This document shows positions 57,141 to 64,000 of a stretch of 64,000 nucleotides of DNA, piece after piece. Below the pieces are notes generated by a model. The model was not told the DNA's origin. It ran no database searches and was given only the letters and a program-made list of their open reading frames with translations. The stretch covers positions 428,090 to 492,089 of the forward strand of contig QKWP01000040.1 in the NCBI GenBank assembly GCA_003550325.1. The letters run 5' to 3'. Position numbers and translations under genes: made by a program. The stretch comes from Gigaspora rosea. Taxonomy: Eukaryota; Glomeromycota; Glomeromycetes; Diversisporales; Gigasporaceae. Position 1 is the first letter of the stretch; each line of letters opens with the position of its first letter.

Positions 57141-57620
57141 ATTTAAATAATTATATTTTTATTTGTATTTAATGTTATATTATATATAGAGATTTTTTCC
57201 TTAAATATTAAAGTTTTTTTTATATCACCTATAATACAAACTTTTTTATTAATATTATATTATATATATTATATTTTATATTTTGTAATAATTTCTATAA
57301 AATTTATTCATATTATATTATATATACTATATCTGATATTTTATATTTTGTATTAATTTTTATAAATGTATTGTTTATTAAAGATATTATTAAAATAAAT
57401 ATAAGTTTATAATAAATTTTAAAGATTGTATATTATATTTTAAGTTTCGGATTATAGCTTTGGGTTTCGGATTATAGCTTTGGGTTTCGGATTATAGTTT
57501 CGGGGTTTCGGGTTTCGGAGTTTCGATTTTTTTTAAAAATTCCGAAACTAGTTTCGGATTATAGCTCTCCCGAAACTAGTTTCGGGTAGGTTTCGTTTCG
57601 ACGCCATGTTTGCTATAAAC

Positions 57621-58840
57621 TATTCCTGCAAACCATTAAAGAAGTCGTGAAAAAGAGCATCGTACCAAATAAAAATGGGTGTCTACTGTACAAAAGGAAC
57701 ATATGGCATAGTATTAAGAATTTTGAAAAGTGTGACAGTGGTATTGAATAAATTAGACATTGATATCAACTCACGGTATGGTAATTTGGTCATATACCGG
57801 GATGACTTTAGATATCAGATTTTATAAAAATGCATTCAAGCAGATGAATCCAATTATGTCCATTTATGAAGCGGGCAATTTTGTACTACTTTCATGCAAG
57901 TATTTGAGCATAAAGAAAAGTGCAATACATTGAAAACTACCAAAAATGATAACAATACCTAAATTTGTTCACAAGACTCGAGATTTCCTTTAAAAGCATA
58001 GAAAATTTCAATGATTTCAAAGAACTATCGAAAAATTGCACAGGAAACATGTTTTATTCTAGAATTCAATAATCACGCTCTGCTAAAGAAAAATATAGTT
58101 CGATCATAAACTGTTTTCATAAATTTAAATAGAAACTAGAAGCTGTTCAGTTTCAATTAACTATATACTATAGGGACCAATAATAATATAAAATATCAAT
58201 ATGTTTTGTTAAAAGAGTAACGTGAAGTGTAGAAGGAATGAATTATATTATTTTCGCAAGTAACACAACCAAAAAAAAAAAGTTTAGTATGTAACTAGAG
58301 AATACTTATACAAACCCCGTCTAATTTATGCGATGACGCCGTGAATGCGAAAATTACTTAAGCTGATTACGCGTGCAAATGTGGATCGGTTGATTTTCGT
58401 ATTATTATTATTATAATGCTTTGCAAAAAGACCACATGATTTTTGTGTTGATGATGATTGGTGAAATTTCCGAAATTTCCAAAATTTTAAATTGTCTATT
58501 ACTTCATCTTTTTGATAAGTTATGTTGATATTTCTTTGAAACTGGTGAATTCTTAGAATCTATAAAATCTTCGTTTCTCGTATGATATTGTGATCTATGA
58601 GGCCACATCTTTTTACAAAGCGCAATAATGATCATCAAATCCACAATTCCACTAGCGTGGGAATTACAATTCCATGGAATTATCATTACGGCAATTATGA
58701 TATGTATATATTATACATGGGAAACAGGAAATTAGAAATATAAATGAAATAGTGACGTAATAAAGATAAACTTTTTGTTATTAATAAATAAAAAATTTAT
58801 AATGGTATTAATTTTTTTTTCACTTTTATTATTACGTTAA
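57621..58840. other. No gene supported
   Basis: Broken frames such as NSRYGNLVIYRDDFRYQIL near 57770-57830 might be a decayed gene split by the hAT insertion, but I do not recognise it. Confidence 0.35.
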
Positions 58841-58841
58841 A

Positions 58842-59276
58842 TGACTGGTGCAAACTCAAACACAAACAGGGAGCTTATATTGTGGAATTAATTTACGAAA
58901 TCAAAAATGTAAATGCATTATAACAAAGATACCTCATAGACGCAATCAAACTGATGCAGTCAAATATGCATATACACGAACTTTTACTCCTAACTGGACA
59001 GAAGATCAAGTTTCTTTTGTTAGTGATAAAATTCTTAAAATATATGATGCTGCCAATTTAAGGAGCTTTTTAATTTTCACTTTGTTCACGATGCAATAAT
59101 GGGTTATTCAAATAAATATCATCAAGAAAACAATTACCATCTAACTTAGTCGTAAAGGCAGCTAAAATCCGGCTACAAAAATTAACAAAAATTAAATTGG
59201 AATCTGAAGTATATGATAACCACGCAAATGACCACACAAATAACCATACAAATAACCATACAAATGCATAGTGCAA
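58842..59276 (+). pseudogene. Small unrecognised ORF, probably decayed
   Basis: The central frame (58848-59099) reads HRRNQTDAVKYAYTRTFTPN followed by WTEDQVSFVSDKILKIYDAA, with a protein-like composition. Upstream AYIVELIYEIKNVNAL and downstream ELFNFHFVHDAIMGYSNKYH are in other frames, so one shift on each side would give a longer product of about 110 residues. It ends in a run of ACCATACAAATA-type repeats (NHTNNHTN) near 59220-59270. Family unknown. Confidence 0.4.
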
Positions 59277-59616
59277 AATGATACTTTCTCGTTTTTTGTT
59301 TGAGCTTAACGTTTTTGCTTTCAGGTTAATACTTAAAACTTTCGCCTTGGTAAACCAAATTGTAATGAATTATCTAATCAGTAATTAGGCTGATAATGTT
59401 AATCATGTTACTTAGATTCAATTTAACCAATTACTTGTTACATTTATGAGGGAAAAAGTTCTTCTTACTTTTTGCAATACTAATTAAGCACGTACATATG
59501 TTTGTACATCTAACTGATAGATCAATTGATATGGCCAAATCACATGTAATTACACATGTATGTATATACGTACCATATATAAATATAATAGAAATTATTG
59601 GAATAAAATCATTAAA
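59277..59616. other. Spacer, no gene
   Basis: Contains short palindromic ACATGTA/CGTACAT stretches only. Confidence 0.45.
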
Positions 59617-59850
59617 GTTATTTTTTAACCTGATTTAGTACTCTTAATATAGTCAAAAACTATATCTACTAAAGAATATTTCGCTATCACTGGTTTGCAA
59701 ATTTCTCGTAATATGGTGATCAGCATCGTTCCACTTCTTTTTGAAAATAGCGATAAAATCCAGACCGTCAATTCCATAAATGTGGAATTATCAAATTAGA
59801 TATAGCTATTTTGGCTATACTAAGAGTACTAAATCCGGTTAAAAAATAAC
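59617..59850. mobile_element. 234-bp MITE with ~45-bp inverted ends
   Basis: GTTATTTTTTAACCTGATTT and, complemented from the right, GTTATTTTTTAACCGGATTT; the match continues through AGTACTCTTA(A/G)TATAG(T/C)CAAAA. Target duplication not resolved. Confidence 0.78.
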
Positions 59851-60039
59851 AATACTATTATTTCATAATTAATTAACGCCCATAAACAGCTCTCTTAAAA
59901 TCGTAAAACGTGATTTGCCAAATTTGCTCCTGTAGTTTGATTACCTCAAGTTCAAGAACAAGTGCATGAATGAGTGCAAGTGCAAGAACAATTGCTCCAC
60001 AATAGATAAAAGATAACATAAATTTATAAAAAAAAAAAT

Positions 60040-60990
60040 AGTGAATATATTAGCAAATATTAAGAAAAATCATATTCTACTAAAGATTGAATTCTAGATT
60101 TTTCCATTTTTCGTAAATTTTTTGGTTGGAATTTTTGCCGCCTAAATTATCTGATAATCACTAATTCTCACAGCGATTCTTGTAGTTCTATTTTTATGTC
60201 AATCTAACCAATAAAACCTTGGTCATATCCAAAATGTGCAGTCTGTATGCTAAACTAATATAGCAATATAATCAAGCGATTATGCTTTAACGCTTTTTGA
60301 TTTGTTATACAAAATGTTAAAATCAATATATCTATGAGCAAGTTATGACATCACAATTCAAATTCATTAACAATTGCTTATCGCGGTTTCAAAATGATGT
60401 ACTTTTTATTTCACAGATCAGTATAGTATAGGTGAGCAGATCCGTATTGTATATGCCGAATTTTAAATCTGCCAGTGTAATATATATTAGATTTTAATTA
60501 TACGGATCTGCTCACAGACGTACAGTACGTACATCAATTTGCAAACAGCGATAACCACGATATACAGTATTGTGTGTCGATTCATAACAAACTATTTTAC
60601 GGAACCAGCCAAATATTGAGAGGCTACAGCAGATCAGTATGGTATGAATGATCAGAATTGTATAGTCGGAATAAGGTATTTCTTTTACAAGATTATAGCA
60701 GATCAGGATGACAGAATTGTGTAGCATGGAGAAATTACAGCAGATTGGTACCGTATTTCATATGGTCTCTGGAATAAGGGCATTTTACACCCACTTTAGG
60801 GTGATCAACACGATAGTTTGCAACTATTATTTTTTGATCGGATTTTTAAAGGTTAATTTCACATACGAATTTACATATGAATTCACACTGGTTTAGGCAC
60901 ACTTTCCCTAACTAATAGACAAAACTTTATCATATATATATATATATATATATATTTTAACTATAATTCTGGACTAGCTCTATACTGTAA
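60040..60990 (-). repeat. Inverted relative of 38285-38990
   Basis: The complement of the 38.3-kb repeat, with extra internal CAGATCAGTATGGTATGAAT-type units at 60410-60760. With 61040-62230 it forms a large imperfect palindrome centred near 61.0 kb. Confidence 0.72.
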
Positions 60991-61039
60991 CAACAATAAC
61001 TTTTCGTAAAATTGGAGTAGATTTTTTTTTTAAAAGATT

Positions 61040-62230
61040 ATAGAATAAAATAATCTAGAATATATTATTAAAAAAAAAAACTCGATGCAGTTTTGTCTGC
61101 CAGCTAGGGAAAAAAGTATACCTAAACAAGTGTGAATTCTAGAGGTTAGACCCGGATGCAAAATTGTCACCCGGATCACCCGTGTGATTTGAAATCGGGT
61201 GACCCGGGTGAAAACGGGTTGCATATAAGGGTCCTGGAGTTGAGAGAAGTGAACCTCTTCAAACTGTGGATTATTGGGTGAACAGATCACAAGATCAAGT
61301 GTGATAATACGCATGCCAGTAATGGTTACCGTGCAAAACAAAAACTATATGCGGTACCATATAAGAATTAATTTTTAAGATCTTATGAACAGAATAGTAG
61401 TCAGATAGTGATGGGTTATTTATATTTAATTAATAGTAAAGAATGTCTTGTGGGCTTTCGGATATCTAGAGCAAATAGCTCTATTTTTCTCAATTATTTT
61501 AGCGTAATCGATTTTTCAAAGCCTTTATGACTAAGTTACGTTATAAAACCTCATTACTCTTACCGTTATACTCAGATTAATCTTATTCATCACTACAAAA
61601 TAATTTATTGATGTTGCATTTGTTAATTGTTACCTTTAACATCTCATTGTCCATTAAAAACTATTATTATTGTTCTCGCATTACATAACCTTAAAATTAA
61701 TACCTTATCGATGCCCTCTCTACATTGTTTCGTAAACTAACTCTTAAATTGATTGCATAAATAATCAGACAAATTCTGACTCGGATCTAAATAATTCGTA
61801 ACTTGCATGTATTAATTTTATAAAAATAAAAATATGAAATTGACACTGAACATATACGCCTTAACCCGATTACAAATCAAAATTTGACTACCATAAACTG
61901 CCAACTAGTATATCCGGATAAAACTTAACCAATCGAATGAATGCCCTTCTATGATCTTAAACCCGATTTTGACCCAGGTGAACCGTTTTGACACGGGTGA
62001 CCCGGTTTACTAGGACCCGGGTCTAAACTCTAGTGAATTCATATATAAATTCATATGTGAAAATAAACATTAAAAAATCCGGTCATATTCATATTCATTT
62101 GTTTGATTTATTAGAATGTTGATCATCCTAACCCCCCACTTGGTTACTTACTACACTGATCTATTTATTCTATACTATATAACTTCTCAGAGGTTACGGA
62201 TCAGAATTGTATAGTACAGATTAAGGGTAT
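61040..62230 (+). repeat. Second arm of the ~61.0-kb palindrome, split by a hAT element
   Basis: GCAGTTTTGTCTGCCAGCTA ... AAGTGTGAATTC, then after the insertion GTGAATTCATATATAAATTC ... GTTGATCATCCTAACCCC matches the 38.3-kb copy in direct orientation. Confidence 0.7.
61140..62032. mobile_element. 893-bp non-autonomous hAT element, exact 8-bp duplication
   Basis: Left TAGAGGTTAGACCCGGATGC; right, complemented, TAGAGTTTAGACCCGGGTCC. GTGAATTC is duplicated at 61132-61139 and 62033-62040. Subterminal GGGTGACCCGG motifs match those of the 9897-13984 hAT (TAGAGCTATTACCCGGGTC), so the same transposase family probably moved it. Confidence 0.92.
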
Positions 62231-62239
62231 TTTACTAGA

Positions 62240-62452
62240 GGTAGCCAGATTTATATTTATATCCGGATTAATCCGAATTTTAACTAAATCCGGATTCAGT
62301 TTTTTGAACAAAATATATTCAGATATAATATAATCCAGATATAATATATAATCAGGATATAATATCAGATATATAATCCGGATAATATGTTATATCCAGT
62401 TTAAATATTATATCCTAATCCCCTGTCGCACTAAATATCATTCATGGCTACC
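62240..62452. mobile_element. 213-bp MITE with ATCCGGAT repeats
   Basis: GGTAGCCA / TGGCTACC termini, with ATATCCGGATTAATCCG and repeated GATATAATAT(C/A) inside. Confidence 0.5.
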
Positions 62453-62622
62453 TTTATGATTATTTTTTACACGTAATTAACCATATTTATAATAATCATA
62501 TTGTGACCAGGAATCTTCCCATGAGAGATTCCCGGTCTCATATTGATCATCGGGAAACTCTAATTTTTTTACGCTTAATTTTATTTGAAGAATTTACTTT
62601 TTTATATGTTTCACGTTTTATA

Positions 62623-63225
62623 TAAAGAACTTTAAAAGCCAAAGTAAATAAGCATAGTAAAATGAAACTAAAAAAAGACACGATAAGAGCAAAGCGAAAG
62701 TAAAAGCTTGAAAAAAGTTAAACGTAGAAGTAAAAAAGCAAAGGTGATAAAAAAAGTAAAACAGTAAAAATAATGGTATGGTAGTCTGATTAACATCTAG
62801 TGACACGCTCCTAGGGATTATTTATTGGGACAGAGTTTACCGATGATCATAGCACATGGNTAAAGAACTTTAAAAGCCAAAGTAAATAAGCATAGTAAAA
62901 TGAAACTAAAAAAAGACACGATAAGAGCAATGCGAAAGTAAGAGCTTGAAAAAGGTTAAACGTAGAAGCAAAAAAGCAAAGGTGATAAAAAAAGTAAAAC
63001 AGTAAAAGTGATGTAAATAAAAAATAAAGCGAAGCTCAAAAGTCAGTAAAGCACAATACGAATATAAATATGGAACACGTATAAAAATAATAATATGGTA
63101 GTCTGATTAACATCTAGTGACACGCTCCTGGGATTATTTATTTATTTCCTGGGGGGAATTATATCAGAGGTTACCGATGATCATAGTATGTGGATGGCCC
63201 TTTGGGCCATTGTCACGGTTTGGGG
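62623..63225 (+). repeat. Duplicated purine-rich 3'-UTR-like tract across a single N
   Basis: 62623-62859 and 62861-63195 both start TAAAGAACTTTAAAAGCCAA and end with GTAGTCTGATTAACATCTAG and TGACACGCTCCT. Unlike the 8.9-kb case they differ by several substitutions and an ~80-bp segment present only in the second copy, so they are diverged repeat copies or alleles joined at 62860. The second copy ends with a GGCCCTTTGGGCC palindrome (63196-63208). The layout suggests a LINE 3' UTR; this is inference. Confidence 0.6.
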
Positions 63226-63917
63226 AGAGAATTATACTTGTTATTGCCGGTTCTAGCTCTAACCGTGGACAATATAAGCTTTAAAGGTATTGATTTTATT
63301 GATCTGGGTATTCGCAAATTATGTTTAAGAGGGTTAAGGAATATCTAATTAAGATATTAGATATATATATTGGTCGATACTAGGAATAAGGACAGTATTT
63401 TATTAATTTATTTAAAGATAGTTTTTTTGAACATTATAATTTTATTTAAATGGATTTTTGTATGTTACATAGACATTAACTGCCTCTTTTCTCCCGCGTA
63501 AGTTACCCTTTAAATACATTCATGTTGAAACCTTTTACTAATTCCCACGGTGACTATGAAAAATGATCTAACAGCTTTTACAGATTATGAAGTAATCGTT
63601 TATGTGAACTAACGCTTAGATTTTTATTGAATGTAGTAATGGGAAAAATGAAATAAAAATAAAAATGAAGTAATGGGAAGAAATAAGATAAAAATAAAAA
63701 TGAAGTAATAGTTCGCGGAAAAATGTAGTCATTGAATTGGGTAATGTACAATCATCAAAATGTAGTAATCAGAACCGGGTAATGTACGATCTTCAAAATC
63801 CACATGGTTGATTGCCAAAAATTTGACACCTGATGAAATTTCCCGTTACATATTCCCCTTCTAAACAATAAGCTCCGCAAATTCAAAAACCTCTCTGTGA
63901 ATTCTCTTCTTCTCTCT

Positions 63918-63920
<3 letters not shown>
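63226..63920. other. Spacer, no gene
   Basis: Includes a short duplication (AAAATGAAGTAATGGGAA-type, 63640-63720) and a CT-rich tract at 63902-63920. Confidence 0.45.

Positions 63921-64000
<80 letters not shown>
63921..64000. repeat. 80-base T run at the right edge
   Basis: Uninterrupted T from 63921 to the window end, after TCTCTCTCTC. It could be a microsatellite, the A tail of a minus-strand retrocopy beyond the window, or an assembly artefact. Confidence 0.9.

Larger units (their letters stand above)
53515..57612 (+). mobile_element. hAT DNA transposon, nearly intact, exact 8-bp duplication
   Basis: A 4098-bp element. Left end CAAAGATGGCACCGAAACC; right end, complemented, CAAACATGGCGTCGAAACG. 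CTATAAAC is duplicated at 53507-53514 and 57613-57620. Both ends carry arrays of CCGAAACC / GGTTTCGG motifs (53578-53735 and 57445-57600). It carries one transposase gene and no other cargo. The exact flanking duplication and mostly open reading frame point to a recent insertion. Confidence 0.93.

Overview
The window looks like a nuclear scaffold from an arbuscular mycorrhizal fungus of the Rhizophagus (Glomeromycotina) type. It is very A+T-rich. Genes have short GT-AG introns of about 60-110 nt. There is a Sel1-repeat protein, an F-box/leucine-rich-repeat gene relic and a many-exon microsomal cytochrome P450, all typical of the large gene families of these fungi. Everything else is layered transposon debris. 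The organism assignment is inference from gene content and style, because no rRNA or other marker is present.

Only two host genes look intact: a ten-exon cytochrome P450 (+ strand, 20103-22391) and a Sel1-like repeat protein (- strand, 45083-46702). A third, an F-box plus ribonuclease-inhibitor-type LRR gene (about 31990-33060), is broken by frameshifts. A small unrecognised ORF near 58.85-59.28 kb is also decayed.

The rest is repeats. (a) 0.24-2.3 kb and 8.8-17.2 kb carry a degenerate ~100-bp satellite, in opposite orientations in the two blocks. (b) Four hAT-type elements can be delimited by 8-bp target duplications: 9897-13984 (decayed transposase), 53515-57612 (almost intact transposase with three introns), and the short non-autonomous copies 52839-53202 and 61140-62032; a probable fifth lies at 28499-29704. 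(c) A Tc1/mariner copy (39552-41195), a LINE 3' relic (6715-7481), a 5'-truncated retroposon with a 14-bp target duplication (42942-43814) and a short poly(A) retroposon inside the first hAT (11849-12011). (d) Many MITEs and foldbacks, including a family whose interiors carry telomere-like TTAGGG/CCCTAA tracts, a 698-bp near-perfect palindrome (41965-42662), and a ~2.5-kb element (24.65-27.17 kb) with long inverted termini enclosing an array of two alternating hairpins.

35.78-37.54 kb and 39.20-44.76 kb are two copies of one segment. The second copy has taken at least four separate insertions, so the first serves as an empty-site control for each.

Assembly caution: 53 Ns at 5029-5081, single Ns at 8938 and 62860 that join duplicated flanks, and an 80-base T run at the right edge suggest that some local duplications are joining artefacts.
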